The notes below the pieces were generated by a model. That model made no database searches, was not told where the DNA came from, and worked only from the letters and a program-made list of their open reading frames with translations. Positions 26,117 to 34,786 of a stretch of 64,000 nt of DNA are shown one piece after another. Source of the stretch: an uncultured Cellulomonas sp. (lineage in GTDB: Bacteria > Actinomycetota > Actinomycetes > Actinomycetales > Cellulomonadaceae); contig NZ_CANLTL010000003.1 of NCBI RefSeq assembly GCF_947494015.1, positions 186,001 through 250,000 on the forward strand. Direction: 5' to 3'. The position numbers were made by a program, and so were the translations under genes. How positions within the stretch are numbered: position 1 is the first letter of the stretch; every line of letters starts with the position of its first letter.

Positions 26117-27502
26117 TCAGTTGTGGGCGTGCAGAGGCTTGCCGGCCAGGGCCAGGTGGGCCTCTCCGAGAGCCTCGTTCTGCGTCGGGTGGGCGTGGAC
26201 GAGGGACGCGACGTCCTCGGGGTAGGCCTCCCAGTTCACGATGAGCTGGCCCTCCCCGATGAGCTCGCCGACCCGGGCGCCGATCATGTGGACGCCGACG
26301 ACGGGGCCGTCCTTCTGACGGACGAGCTTGATGAACCCCGCGGTGGCCAGGATCTGGCTCTTGCCGTTGCCGCCGAGGTTGTACTCGAGCACCTCGACGT
26401 TGTCGGCACCGTGGATCTCCCGGGCCTTCGCCTCGGTGAGGCCGACGGAGCCGATCTCGGGCTCGGAGTAGGTCACGCGCGGGATGCCGGACTCGACGAT
26501 GACCTGCGGGTTGAGCCCCGCGATCTCCTCGGCGACGAAGATCCCCTGCGCGAAGCCGCGGTGCGCGAGCTGCAGCCCGGGGACGATGTCGCCGACGGCG
26601 TAGATGTTGCCGACACCGGTGTGCAGGCGCTCGTCGGTGAGGACGAACCCGCGGTCGACGGTGATCCCCTGCTCCTCGTAGCCGAGGTTCGCGGTGTTGG
26701 GGCCGCGGCCGACGGCCACGAGCATCAGCTCGGCGTCGAACGTCTTGCCGTCCTCGAGGGTGACGTGGACGCCGTCGTCGCTCTGCGTCGCGCCCTGGAA
26801 GCGGACGCCGAGGTTGAAGTTGATGCCGCGCTTGCGGAACGCGCGCTCGAAGGCCTTGGACAGCGCCTCGTCCTCGTTGGCGACCAGGTGGGGCAGCGCC
26901 TCGATGATCGTCACCTCGGCACCGAACGAGCGCCACACGCTCGCGAACTCCGAGCCGATGACCCCGCCGCCCAGCACGATGACGGACTTGGGCACGCGGT
27001 CCAGCTGCAGCGCCTGGTCGGAGGTGATGATGTTGCCGCCGATCTCTAGACCGGGCAGCGACCGCGCGTACGAGCCCGTGCCGAGCACGATGTGGCGGCC
27101 GGTGACGCGCTGGCCGTCGACCTCCACCGTGTCGTTCGACACGAGCTTGCCCCAGCCCTCGAACACCTCGATCTTGCGGGACTTGATCAGCCCCTGCAGG
27201 CCTTTGTAGAGCCGACCGATGACGGTGTCCTTGTACTTGTTCACACCGCCCATGTCGATGTGGTCCAAGGTGGTGTGCACCCCGAAGCTCGCACCCTCGC
27301 GGGCGTTGTCGGCCAGCTCGGCCGCGTGCAGCAGAGCCTTGGTCGGGATGCAGCCGTTGTGCAGGCAGGTGCCGCCGAGCTTGCCTCCCTCGACCAGGGC
27401 GACCTTCAGGCCGAGCTGGGCGCCACGCAGGGCGGCCGCGTAGCCGCCACTCCCTCCGCCCAGGACGACGATGTCGAAAACGGTGCCGTTCGTGTCGGCC
27501 AC
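26117..27502 (-). CDS. lpdA: dihydrolipoamide dehydrogenase (E3)
   Basis: A 461-residue FAD enzyme that reoxidises the dihydrolipoyl arms of E2 with NAD+. The FAD site [13 protein letters not shown], the redox disulfide [13 protein letters not shown] (C46, C51), the NAD site [25 protein letters not shown], and the C-terminal histidine-glutamate motif [13 protein letters not shown] are all present. The GTG at 27502 is chosen because GGAGGAG lies 8 bases upstream; the frame also opens at 27541. It heads a two-gene operon with sucB. Confidence 0.96.
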   Translation of the reverse strand: MADTNGTVFDIVVLGGGSGGYAAALRGAQLGLKVALVEGGKLGGTCLHNGCIPTKALLHAAELADNAREGASFGVHTTLDHIDMGGVNKYKDTVIGRLYKGLQGLIKSRKIEVFEGWGKLVSNDTVEVDGQRVTGRHIVLGTGSYARSLPGLEIGGNIITSDQALQLDRVPKSVIVLGGGVIGSEFASVWRSFGAEVTIIEALPHLVANEDEALSKAFERAFRKRGINFNLGVRFQGATQSDDGVHVTLEDGKTFDAELMLVAVGRGPNTANLGYEEQGITVDRGFVLTDERLHTGVGNIYAVGDIVPGLQLAHRGFAQGIFVAEEIAGLNPQVIVESGIPRVTYSEPEIGSVGLTEAKAREIHGADNVEVLEYNLGGNGKSQILATAGFIKLVRQKDGPVVGVHMIGARVGELIGEGQLIVNWEAYPEDVASLVHAHPTQNEALGEAHLALAGKPLHAHN

Positions 27503-27677
27503 GTGGGAACTCCTCCGGCGCAGGCGTGTGGTGTTGTCCAATGCTCGCGGTCATCTTGTCACCACGCGACCGCGAGCCCTAACCGGGACGCGCGCCGTGC
27601 GGTGTGACCGTCACCGCGTCCCGGCGCCCGTGCGGACCCGGCGACGGCCGCCGGCAGGACCGGGTTAGCCTGCGGTC

Positions 27678-28010
27678 ATGGGCCTGTTCTCACGCCGCCG
27701 CGCGCCCGTCCACGTCGACGGTGCGTCGTCGTCCCGGGAGGCGCAGAAGGCGACCCTCGCGCACCTGACCGACTTCGTGCGGACCCGGGTCGGTGTCGAG
27801 GGGTACGTCGAGCCGGCCACCAACGTCACCCCGGTGACGCTCATGCTGATCGCGACGACCGGGGAGTGGACCCGGCGGCGGGTGCCGGACCAGCGGACCG
27901 CGCACGCCGTCGCCAAGGACCTGGGCATCCCGGTGTACGACGTGCAACGCACGGGCTACCCGCAGCGCATGCGCGACTGGAACAGCAGGCAGCGTCCGCG
28001 CCGGCGCTGA
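27678..28010 (+). CDS. small conserved protein, unknown function
   Basis: A 110-residue basic protein. It starts with MGLFSRRRAPVHVDG, then a helix EAQKATLAHLTDFVRTR, strands (VTPVTLMLIATTGEWTRRRV) and a closing motif IPVYDVQRTGYPQRMRDWN. I do not recognise a named family with certainty, though similar short proteins are common in Micrococcales. A TAGCCT box six bases before the ATG indicates a leaderless transcript. It is divergent from lpdA and converges on the DinB-like gene. No cofactor motif or membrane segment is seen. Confidence 0.75.
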   Translation: MGLFSRRRAPVHVDGASSSREAQKATLAHLTDFVRTRVGVEGYVEPATNVTPVTLMLIATTGEWTRRRVPDQRTAHAVAKDLGIPVYDVQRTGYPQRMRDWNSRQRPRRR

Positions 28011-28035
28011 CGGTGTCTGCGGCCTGACCCGGCGG

Positions 28036-28575
28036 TCACTCGCCGGTCGCGCCGTCCACGGACTCGCGCAGCAGGTCGGCGTGGCCGCTGTGCCGCGCAT
28101 ACTCCTCGACCAGGTGCACCAGGATCCACCTCAGGTTCGGGGCGCTGCCGTCCGGCTGCGCTCGGCTCGCCCGGCGGTCCGGTCCGCCGTCGGACAGCGC
28201 CTCGGCGATGAGCGCCCGGGACCGGTCGACGGCGTCCTGCCACAGGGCTCGCAGCTCCCGCGGCGCGTCGTCCTGCGCGGAGTGCCAGTCCCAGTCCGGG
28301 TCGGCCGACCAGTTGATGCGGTCCCACGGGGGGTGAGGCGTCCGGTCGTGCAGCACCACCGAGCACCAGTGGTCCTCGACGTACGCCAGGTGCTTGAGCA
28401 TGCCGCCCAGCGTCATGGTCGACGGGGGGAGCGTGGCCCGGAGGCCGGCCGGGTCCAGGTCCGAGCACTTCCACGCCACCGTGGCGCGCAGGAAGTCCAG
28501 GAAGCCCAGCAGCGTCGCCACCTCGTCGCCGGTGAGCGGGGGCTCGGGGCGGCCGTGCTCGTCGACGTCGATCAC
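28036..28575 (-). CDS. DinB/DUF664-family protein
   Basis: A 179-residue four-helix-bundle protein of the DinB-like/DUF664 superfamily. It shows the histidines expected to hold a metal: MLKHLAYVEDHW in the first half and HLVEEYARHSGHADLLRE near the C-terminus. Some members are thiol S-transferases using mycothiol or bacillithiol; the substrate here is unknown. The GTG at 28575 was chosen because codons upstream of it are cysteine/proline/arginine-rich and overlap pepA. It lies 31 bases downstream of pepA on the same strand and is probably co-transcribed. Confidence 0.88.
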   Translation of the reverse strand: MIDVDEHGRPEPPLTGDEVATLLGFLDFLRATVAWKCSDLDPAGLRATLPPSTMTLGGMLKHLAYVEDHWCSVVLHDRTPHPPWDRINWSADPDWDWHSAQDDAPRELRALWQDAVDRSRALIAEALSDGGPDRRASRAQPDGSAPNLRWILVHLVEEYARHSGHADLLRESVDGATGE

Positions 28576-28606
28576 GGCCGCCCGCCGCCGCCCCCGGACC
28601 GGCGGG

Positions 28607-30109
28607 TCACTTCTTGCGGCGCCCGGTGGTGGCGCGCTGCTCGAGCAGCGTGAGCAGGGTGCGCACACCGACTCCCGTGCCCCCGACCGGCGTGTACCCG
28701 TGCGCCGACTTCTCGTTGAACGCCGGTCCGGCGACGTCGAGGTGCGCCCACGGCGTCGTCCCGACGAACTCCCGCAGGAACACGCCCGCGGTGAGCATGC
28801 CCCCGGCGCGCTCGCCGATGTTGGCGAGGTCCGCCACCTTGGACTTGAGCCCGGCCAGCAGCTCGTCGGGCAACGGCATCGGCCAGAACTGCTCGCCGGA
28901 CGCCTGGGCGGCGGCCGTGACCTCGGCGCGGACGTCGTCGGTCCCCATCACGGCCGACACGCGGTTGCCGAGCGCGACGACCTGCGCACCGGTGAGCGTC
29001 GCGATGTCCAGGACGACGTCGGGCCCCTCCTCGATCGCCGCGACCAGGCCGTCGGCCATCACCAGGCGACCCTCGGCGTCGGTGTTGAGGACCTCGACCG
29101 TCGTGCCGCCGCGGATCGTGATGACGTCGGAGGGGCGCTGGGCGGTGCCGGACGGCATGTTCTCGGCGAGGCACAGCCAGCCGGTCACGGCGACCGGCAG
29201 CTCGAGGCGGGCAGCAGCGACGACGGTCTGCAGGACGGCCGCGGCGCCGGCCATGTCCGACTTCATCGCCTCCATGCCGGCGGCCGGCTTGATGGAGATG
29301 CCGCCCGAGTCGAACGTGATGCCCTTCCCGACCAGCGCGACCTTCGCCGCGGGGCGCGAGGGGGTGTAGGCGACCCTGACCAGCCGGGGTCCACGTGCGG
29401 ACCCGAGCCCGACGCCCAGCAGGCCGCCGTAGCCCCCCGCCGTCAGCGCCTTCTCGTCCAGGACGCTCACCTTGACGCCGGTGCCCTTCACGGCCGCCTT
29501 CGCGAGGTCCGCGAACGCGGCCGGGTACAGGTCGTTGGGTGCGGCGTTGACCAGGTCGCGGGTGGCGTGCACCGCGGCTGCGAGCACCTCGGCCCGGTGG
29601 ACGGCCGTCTTGGCGGCCGCGTCACGGGCCAGCGGGGTCAGCACCTCGAGCGTGGCGACGGCGGCCGCCTTCTGGGCGGCTGCGCCGTCGCGGTACCGCA
29701 GGAACGAGTACGCACCCAGCAACGCGCCCTCGACCACCGCCGCGAGCTCGGTGACCGCGTCGGCCGGCAGCGCGAGCGCGACGCTCGCGGTGCCGGCGAG
29801 CTCGCGCGTCGCCGCGCCGGCCGCCCGGCGCAGGGCCTCCGCCGAGGGGGTTGCGGACTGCTCACCGAGCCCGGTCAGGACGAGCACCGGTGCGGCCAGC
29901 TGCCCCGCGGTGGGCACGCGGCGGACCTCGTCGACCGCGCCGGTGAGCCCGAGCGCGGTCGCCGACCGGGTGAGCTGGGTGCGCAGCCCGCCGGGCAGTG
30001 CGTCGGCGCCGACCAGCACGACGCCGTCGGCGGTCGAGGCGGTCGCGACGACGAGGGCGTCGGCGGTGACGTGGGAGAGGTCGGTCGAGGTGAGAGTCAG
30101 CTGGGCCAC
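28607..30109 (-). CDS. pepA: leucyl aminopeptidase (M17)
   Basis: A 500-residue cytosolic aminopeptidase. The C-terminal catalytic domain carries the metal and active-site segments VGKGITFDSGGISIKP, MKSDMAGAAAVL, the signature NTDAEGRL, and the downstream GGMLTAGVFLREFV. The N-terminal macro-like domain is normal. The enzyme removes N-terminal residues from peptides with two divalent metals. The GTG start at 30109 follows TACGAT by six bases with no Shine-Dalgarno sequence, predicting a leaderless mRNA. The DinB-like gene follows on the same strand. Confidence 0.95.
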   Translation of the reverse strand: MAQLTLTSTDLSHVTADALVVATASTADGVVLVGADALPGGLRTQLTRSATALGLTGAVDEVRRVPTAGQLAAPVLVLTGLGEQSATPSAEALRRAAGAATRELAGTASVALALPADAVTELAAVVEGALLGAYSFLRYRDGAAAQKAAAVATLEVLTPLARDAAAKTAVHRAEVLAAAVHATRDLVNAAPNDLYPAAFADLAKAAVKGTGVKVSVLDEKALTAGGYGGLLGVGLGSARGPRLVRVAYTPSRPAAKVALVGKGITFDSGGISIKPAAGMEAMKSDMAGAAAVLQTVVAAARLELPVAVTGWLCLAENMPSGTAQRPSDVITIRGGTTVEVLNTDAEGRLVMADGLVAAIEEGPDVVLDIATLTGAQVVALGNRVSAVMGTDDVRAEVTAAAQASGEQFWPMPLPDELLAGLKSKVADLANIGERAGGMLTAGVFLREFVGTTPWAHLDVAGPAFNEKSAHGYTPVGGTGVGVRTLLTLLEQRATTGRRKK

Positions 30110-30149
30110 ATGAGGATCGTAGTGCGCGCCGCCGGTACCCTCGGGGACC

Positions 30150-30509
30150 GTGCTCATCCCCGTCGCGGTGCTCGCCGCCCTGCTGGCCGTGGCCCTCGCC
30201 GCCTGGGCCGCCGTGTTCGCGATCCGCGACCGTGCCGTGGTGCTGCGCCAGCTGTGGGGCGCCGCCGTGGTCGAGGGGGCGCTGGTGCTGCAGGTGGTCG
30301 CCGCGCTGCTGCTGACCATCCGCGGCACCGGGCCGTCCGACGCGGCCACGTTCTGGGGCTACGTCATCACCGCGCTGCTGCTGCTGCCGATCGCCGCGGC
30401 CTGGGCGTTCGCCGAGCGGACCCGGTGGAGCTCGGTGGTCCTGCTGGTCGCCGCGGTGACCATCGCGGTCATGCAGTGGCGCGTCGTCCAGGTCTGGACC
30501 GGGGAGTGA
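30150..30509 (+). CDS. four-helix membrane protein, unknown function
   Basis: A 119-residue hydrophobic protein with four predicted membrane helices (about 2-24, 37-59, 68-86 and 91-110) and a short VWTGE end. GTG start; a TACCCT box stands eight bases before it. Its stop overlaps the start of the next membrane protein gene (GTGA at 30506), so the two are translationally coupled and lie directly before pyrD. I know no named family. The layout suggests an actinobacterial housekeeping membrane protein. Confidence 0.75.
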   Translation: MLIPVAVLAALLAVALAAWAAVFAIRDRAVVLRQLWGAAVVEGALVLQVVAALLLTIRGTGPSDAATFWGYVITALLLLPIAAAWAFAERTRWSSVVLLVAAVTIAVMQWRVVQVWTGE

Positions 30510-30976
30510 GCACGCGCACGCCGGCCCCGGGTGCCGTCCCCGCGCGCTCGACGGCGACGGGTCCGGGGCGGGTGCTGGTCGCCGTCTACGGCGTGTTCGC
30601 GCTCGCGGCGTCGGCCCGCGCGGGGGTCCAGCTGCTGCGCGACTGGCACGAGGCGCCGCTCGCCTACGGGCTGTCGGCCGTCGCTGCCGCCGTCTACTGG
30701 GTGGCGACGGTCGCGCTGGCCCGCGGTGCGCGCGCCGTCGCGCTGACCGCCGTCGGCGTGGAGCTGGTCGGCGTGCTCGCGGTCGGCACCTGGTCGCTCG
30801 TCGATCCCGCGGCGTTCCCGCGCGCCACGGTCTGGTCCACGTTCGGCAGCGGGTACGGGTACGTCCCGCTGGTGCTGCCGCTCCTCGGGCTCGCGTGGCT
30901 GTGGCGGTCGCGCCGTGCCGCGGACCCGCCGCCCGCCGCGTCCGTCGACAGCTCGGCCCCGCCCCCCGCCGGTTAG
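30506..30976 (+). CDS. four-helix membrane protein, unknown function
   Basis: A 156-residue protein. A disordered Ala/Pro/Thr-rich N-terminus of about 20 residues precedes four membrane helices (about 22-39, 51-70, 75-95 and 112-131) with the notable GSGYGYVPLVLPLLGLAWLW segment last, then a proline-rich tail. The GTG overlaps the preceding stop codon. Its own TAG stop (30974-30976) forms the first half of the -10 box of pyrD. Function unknown; it could help the membrane-bound PyrD, but this rests on position only. Confidence 0.75.
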   Translation: MSTRTPAPGAVPARSTATGPGRVLVAVYGVFALAASARAGVQLLRDWHEAPLAYGLSAVAAAVYWVATVALARGARAVALTAVGVELVGVLAVGTWSLVDPAAFPRATVWSTFGSGYGYVPLVLPLLGLAWLWRSRRAADPPPAASVDSSAPPPAG

Positions 30977-30979
30977 GTT
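30974..30979 (+). promoter_or_regulatory. pyrD: -10 box of pyrD overlapping a stop codon
   Basis: TAGGTT, six bases, then the pyrD GTG at 30986, with no Shine-Dalgarno sequence. The TAG is also the stop codon of the upstream gene. Confidence 0.55.
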
Positions 30980-30985
30980 GGGCCC

Positions 30986-32038
30986 GTGTACCGGCTTCTC
31001 TTCGATCTCGTGCTGCGCCGCCTGGACCCCGAGCGCGCGCACGAGCGCGCGTTCACCGCGATGCGGACGGCAGCCGCCGCGCCGGGCGTGCCGGCGCTGG
31101 CCCGGCGGCTGCTGGCCCCGCCGGCCGGGGCCCGCGTCCAGGTCTTCGGGCGCGAGCTGCCCGGACCGTTCGGGCTGGCCGCCGGCTTCGACAAGGACGC
31201 CCGTGGCGTCCGCGCCCTGACCGCCCTCGGGTTCGCGTTCGTCGAGGTCGGCACGATCACCGCCCGCGCCCAACCAGGCAACGAACGGCCCCGCCTGTGG
31301 CGCGAGGTCGACCAGCGTGCGGTCCGCAACCGCATGGGGTTCAACAACGCGGGCGCACCGGCGGCCGCGGAGCGTCTGCGCGCGCTGCGGGCGACCCCCG
31401 CAGGACGTCGCCTCGTGGTGGGCGTCAACATCGGCAAGACCAGGAGCACCCCGGCCGAGGCGGCCCCGGGTGACTACGCCACCAGTGCGCGCCTGCTCGC
31501 GCCGTACGCGGACTACCTCGTGGTCAACGTGTCGTCGCCGAACACGCCCGGCCTGCGGGACCTGCAGTCGGTCGCCGCACTGCGTCCCATCCTCGTCGCC
31601 GTCCGGTCCGCCGCCGACGAGGCGACCGCGGGGCGCGGTCGCCCGCCGGTCCCGCTGCTGGTCAAGATCGCCCCGGACCTGTCCGACGACGACGTCGACG
31701 CGGTGGCGGACCTCGCCCGCGAGCTCGGCCTCGCCGGGGTGGTCGCGGTGAACACCACCATCGGTCACGCGCTCGGGCCCGGCGGGCTGTCCGGACCGCC
31801 GCTGCTCGGCCGCGGGCTCCAGGTCGTCGGCCGGCTGCGCCGTCGGCTCGGCGCGGACGCCGTCGTGATCGGCGTCGGCGGGATCACCACCGCCGACGAC
31901 GCCCGGGCCTACCTGCACGCCGGCGCGACCCTCGTGCAGGGCTACACCGGCTTCGTCTACGGGGGGCCGCTGTGGGCCGCCCGGATCAACCGGGCACTCG
32001 CGACCGCGGCACCCGCCACGACCGAGGTCGCCGCATGA
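30986..32038 (+). CDS. pyrD: dihydroorotate dehydrogenase (quinone), class 2
   Basis: A 350-residue FMN enzyme that oxidises dihydroorotate to orotate in pyrimidine synthesis and passes electrons to menaquinone. The class 2 features are the N-terminal membrane-associated helices ([20 protein letters not shown]), [31 protein letters not shown], and the loop [14 protein letters not shown] with the catalytic serine. It is followed with a four-base overlap (ATGA) by a small gene and then by a YczE-type gene, forming a tight unit. A link to the respiratory chain encoded further right is expected. Confidence 0.96.
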   Translation: MYRLLFDLVLRRLDPERAHERAFTAMRTAAAAPGVPALARRLLAPPAGARVQVFGRELPGPFGLAAGFDKDARGVRALTALGFAFVEVGTITARAQPGNERPRLWREVDQRAVRNRMGFNNAGAPAAAERLRALRATPAGRRLVVGVNIGKTRSTPAEAAPGDYATSARLLAPYADYLVVNVSSPNTPGLRDLQSVAALRPILVAVRSAADEATAGRGRPPVPLLVKIAPDLSDDDVDAVADLARELGLAGVVAVNTTIGHALGPGGLSGPPLLGRGLQVVGRLRRRLGADAVVIGVGGITTADDARAYLHAGATLVQGYTGFVYGGPLWAARINRALATAAPATTEVAA

Positions 32039-32244
32039 TCCGGCCGCAGTGGGTGTGGGAGCTCGACGACGCCGAGGGCCGCGTGCTCCCCGTGCCGGTC
32101 AGCCCGCTGTTCAGCAACCAGTTCGACGCCGAGCAGTGGCTCGGGGAGCACTGGCGCGACCTGGCAGCGCAGGACGTGGCGGTCGCCCGGCTGCTGCACG
32201 AGGGGACCCAGGCCGCGGCCCCGGTGCCCCTGCGCGTGTCGTGA
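32035..32244 (+). CDS. small acidic protein downstream of pyrD
   Basis: A 69-residue protein: a WVWELDD motif near the N-terminus, then [23 protein letters not shown], a helix rich in Trp, Glu and Asp, and an Ala/Pro-rich end. No membrane segment or cysteine. Its ATG overlaps the pyrD stop and its stop overlaps the next start (GTGA at 32241), so it is translationally coupled on both sides. I recognise it only as a conserved actinobacterial small protein of unknown function. Confidence 0.75.
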   Translation: MIRPQWVWELDDAEGRVLPVPVSPLFSNQFDAEQWLGEHWRDLAAQDVAVARLLHEGTQAAAPVPLRVS

Positions 32245-32969
32245 CCGACCGACGCCCCGCGGCCGACGTCGGCGTGCCCCGCCCGGCCGGCGGCCGCCTG
32301 CCGCGCCGGCTCGCCCAGCTCGCCGTCGGTCTCGTGCTGTACGCCTTCTCCATCACCGTGCTCGTGCACTCCGAGCTGGGCAACATGCCGTGGGACGTGC
32401 TCAGCCAGGGCGCGTCGCGCCGCACGGGATGGTCGCTGGGCGTGCTGACCGTGCTGATCAGCCTCGTCGTGCTCGCCTGCTGGATCCCGCTGCGCCAGCG
32501 GCCCGGGTTCGGCACCGTGGCGAACGTCCTGGTCATCGGCGCCCTCGTGGACCCGTTCCTGGCCGTGCTCGGACGGCTGCCGGACCCGCTGCCACTGTGG
32601 GCGGCCGCCGCGCTGGCCGTGGGCGGGATCGGCCTGAACGGCCTCGCGACGGCGCTCTACATCGGGGCGCGGATGGGACCGGGGCCGCGGGACGGCCTGA
32701 TGACGGGCCTGGTCCGTCGCACGGGCCGCCCCGTGGGGGTGGTCCGGACCGGCATCGAGGTGGCGGTCGTGGCTGTCGGGTGGGTGCTGGGCGGCACGCT
32801 GGGGTTCGCGACCCTCGCGTACGCGCTGGGAATCGGACCGGTCGTCCACGCGCTGCTCCCGCGGCTCACCGTGCCGGTCGAGGACGGGGCCCCGCACCCC
32901 CCGGTCCCGCCCGTGTCCGACGACGTCCGGGTGCCCGGGACCGGCTCGCCCCGCCCGCTGGGCACCTGA
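32241..32969 (+). CDS. YczE/YitT-type membrane protein
   Basis: A 242-residue protein with about five or six membrane helices. The segments FSITVLVHSELGNMPWDVLSQG and NGLATALYIGARMGPGPRDG are the YczE/YyaS hallmark (a repeated G-x-x-P-x-D-x-L-like pattern). Function of the family is unknown; in Bacillus a YczE homologue affects antibiotic biosynthesis genes. The GTG overlaps the upstream stop. A 20-bp perfect hairpin follows. Confidence 0.85.
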   Translation: MTDRRPAADVGVPRPAGGRLPRRLAQLAVGLVLYAFSITVLVHSELGNMPWDVLSQGASRRTGWSLGVLTVLISLVVLACWIPLRQRPGFGTVANVLVIGALVDPFLAVLGRLPDPLPLWAAAALAVGGIGLNGLATALYIGARMGPGPRDGLMTGLVRRTGRPVGVVRTGIEVAVVAVGWVLGGTLGFATLAYALGIGPVVHALLPRLTVPVEDGAPHPPVPPVSDDVRVPGTGSPRPLGT

Positions 32970-32977
32970 GCCCGGAC

Positions 32978-33020
32978 GCACCGCACGCCGCGACCCGTGG
33001 CGGGTCGCGGCGTGCGGTGC
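32978..33020. terminator. 20-bp perfect-stem bidirectional terminator
   Basis: A 20-bp stem (32978-32997 with 33001-33020) with a three-base TGG loop sits between the convergent YczE and aldo/keto reductase genes and can end transcription from both sides. Confidence 0.85.
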
Positions 33021-33068
33021 CGTGCGGTGGGCTGGACGCCCGTGCGGCCGCTCGCCCTCGGCCCGCGG

Positions 33069-34082
33069 TCAGACCGGACGCGTCTGCGGCGCGCCGGCCG
33101 CCGTGCGCCCCGGGTCGCGCTCGACCGAGTCGCCGAGCACGTCGTCGATCCGCTCCATCAGCGCGCGGGGGATCTCGACCCCGGACGCCTGCACGTTGTC
33201 GACGACCTGCTCGGGTCGCGAGGCGCCGATGATGGCCGCCGCGACGTTCGTGTTCTGCAGCACCCACGCCACCGCGAGCTGCGCCATGCTCAAGCCGAGC
33301 TCGTCGGCGACCGGCTTCAGCCCCTGGACGCGCTCGAGCAGCGTGTCGTCCATGAACCGCTGGATCATCTTCGCGCCGCCCTTCGTGTCGGTCGCGCGCG
33401 ACCCCTTCGGCAGCTGGCCGCCGGGGGTGTACTTGCCCGTCAGCACGCCCTGGGCGATGGGGGAGAAGACGATCTGGGAGACGCCGAGCTGCTCGGACGC
33501 CGGCACGACCTCCTCCTCGATGACCCGCCACAGCATCGAGTACTGCGGCTGGTTGGAGACGAGCTGGAAGCCGAGGTCCTTCGCGAGGGCGTGCCCGGCG
33601 CGGATCTGGTCCGCGGTCCACTCGCTGACCCCGATGTACAGGGCCTTGCCCTGCCGCACGACGTCGGCGAACGCCTGCATCGTCTCCTCGAGCGGCGTCT
33701 CGGTGTCGTACCGGTGCGCCTGGTAGAGGTCGACGTAGTCGGTCCGCAGCCGCTGCAGCGAGCCGTCGATGGACTCCATGATGTGCTTGCGTGACAGGCC
33801 CACGTCGTTGGGCCCCTGCGGTCCCACCGGCCAGTACACCTTCGTGAGGATCTCCAGCGACTCGCGCCGCTGGCCCTTGAGCGCCTTGCCCAGGACCTTC
33901 TCCGCCTTGGTGTTGGCGTACACGTCCGCGGTGTCGAACGTGGTGATGCCCGCGTCGAGGGCGGCGTGCACGCACGCGGTCGCGGCGTCGTTCTCCACCT
34001 GCGAGCCGTGGGTGAGCCAGTTGCCGTAGGTGATCTCGGAGATCTTCAGGCCCGAGTTGCCGAGGTAGCGGTAGTTGACCAT
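33069..34082 (-). CDS. aldo/keto reductase
   Basis: A 337-residue NADPH-dependent reductase of the Kv-beta-like AKR group. It has the (beta/alpha)8 markers GITTFDTADVYANTKAEKVLG (catalytic Asp and Tyr), EILTKVYWP (Lys), YVDLYQAHRYD (His), and the cofactor-binding SQIVFSPIAQGVLTGKY and AAAIIGASRPEQVVDN. The physiological substrate is unknown. TAGGGT lies six bases before the ATG with no Shine-Dalgarno sequence. It stands alone, with the DUF3043 gene 61 bases upstream on the same strand. Confidence 0.94.
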   Translation of the reverse strand: MVNYRYLGNSGLKISEITYGNWLTHGSQVENDAATACVHAALDAGITTFDTADVYANTKAEKVLGKALKGQRRESLEILTKVYWPVGPQGPNDVGLSRKHIMESIDGSLQRLRTDYVDLYQAHRYDTETPLEETMQAFADVVRQGKALYIGVSEWTADQIRAGHALAKDLGFQLVSNQPQYSMLWRVIEEEVVPASEQLGVSQIVFSPIAQGVLTGKYTPGGQLPKGSRATDTKGGAKMIQRFMDDTLLERVQGLKPVADELGLSMAQLAVAWVLQNTNVAAAIIGASRPEQVVDNVQASGVEIPRALMERIDDVLGDSVERDPGRTAAGAPQTRPV

Positions 34083-34143
34083 GCGGCGACCCTAGGGGAG
34101 CGGGCGGGGCCCGGCATGCGGGGAGCGGCCGGCCGCGACCGGG

Positions 34144-34746
34144 TCAGACCGGGTACTCGCCCCGCTTGACCTGCGGCTTCGGCAGACGGGCCCGGCGCAG
34201 CTGGAACACCCTCAGGACGGCGTACATGGCCAGACCGCGCTGCCGGCCGTCGTCGCCGAACTTGGCGACGAGCTTCTTCTTCAGCTGGCGCCACATGAGG
34301 AAGGCGTCGATCAGCGTGAGGAAGACGATGCCGTAGAGCGTGACGATCACCAGCGCCAGCACGGTGGGGTTGCTGCCGAACACGAACGTCAGCACCACGA
34401 ACACCATGGCGATCGGCAGGAAGAACTCACCCAGGTTCAGCCGCGCGTCGACGTGGTTGCGGATGTAGCGGCGCACCGGGCCGCGGTCCTTGGCCGGCAG
34501 GTACCGCTCGTCGCCGGTCTGCATGGCCTGGTACTGCCGGTCCCGCTCGACCTTCGCCGCCGCTCGGGCGGACTGGGCGGCGGCCTTGCGGTCGGTCGGC
34601 ACCAGCGGCCGCTTGTTCGCGGCCTCGGCGGTCCGCCGCTTCGGCGTCGGGCGGCCCTTGCCCGTCGCGACCGCAGCCCGCGTCACCTCGTCCTCGGCGG
34701 GGGTGGTGGCGGGCAGGGTGACGTCGGAGCGCTTGCGGGAGAACAC
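34144..34746 (-). CDS. DUF3043 membrane protein
   Basis: A 200-residue protein. The basic, Ala/Arg-rich N-terminal half ends with QTGDERYLPAKDRGPVRRYIRNHVDARLNLGEF, typical of DUF3043. Two membrane helices follow (about 107-124 and 129-150), then a basic end. The family is restricted to actinobacteria and uncharacterised. GTG start at 34746, six bases after TACCCT (34753-34758), so a leaderless mRNA is likely. It is divergent from the M20 peptidase gene; the two promoters are 15 bases apart. Confidence 0.9.
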   Translation of the reverse strand: MFSRKRSDVTLPATTPAEDEVTRAAVATGKGRPTPKRRTAEAANKRPLVPTDRKAAAQSARAAAKVERDRQYQAMQTGDERYLPAKDRGPVRRYIRNHVDARLNLGEFFLPIAMVFVVLTFVFGSNPTVLALVIVTLYGIVFLTLIDAFLMWRQLKKKLVAKFGDDGRQRGLAMYAVLRVFQLRRARLPKPQVKRGEYPV

Positions 34747-34772
34747 CCGGCCAGGGTAGTCGAGCCGGAGGG

Positions 34773-34778
34773 TAGCGT
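34773..34778 (+). promoter_or_regulatory. -10 box of the M20 peptidase gene
   Basis: TAGCGT, then eight bases and the GTG at 34787, again without a Shine-Dalgarno sequence. Confidence 0.45.
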
Positions 34779-34786
34779 GGACGCCC

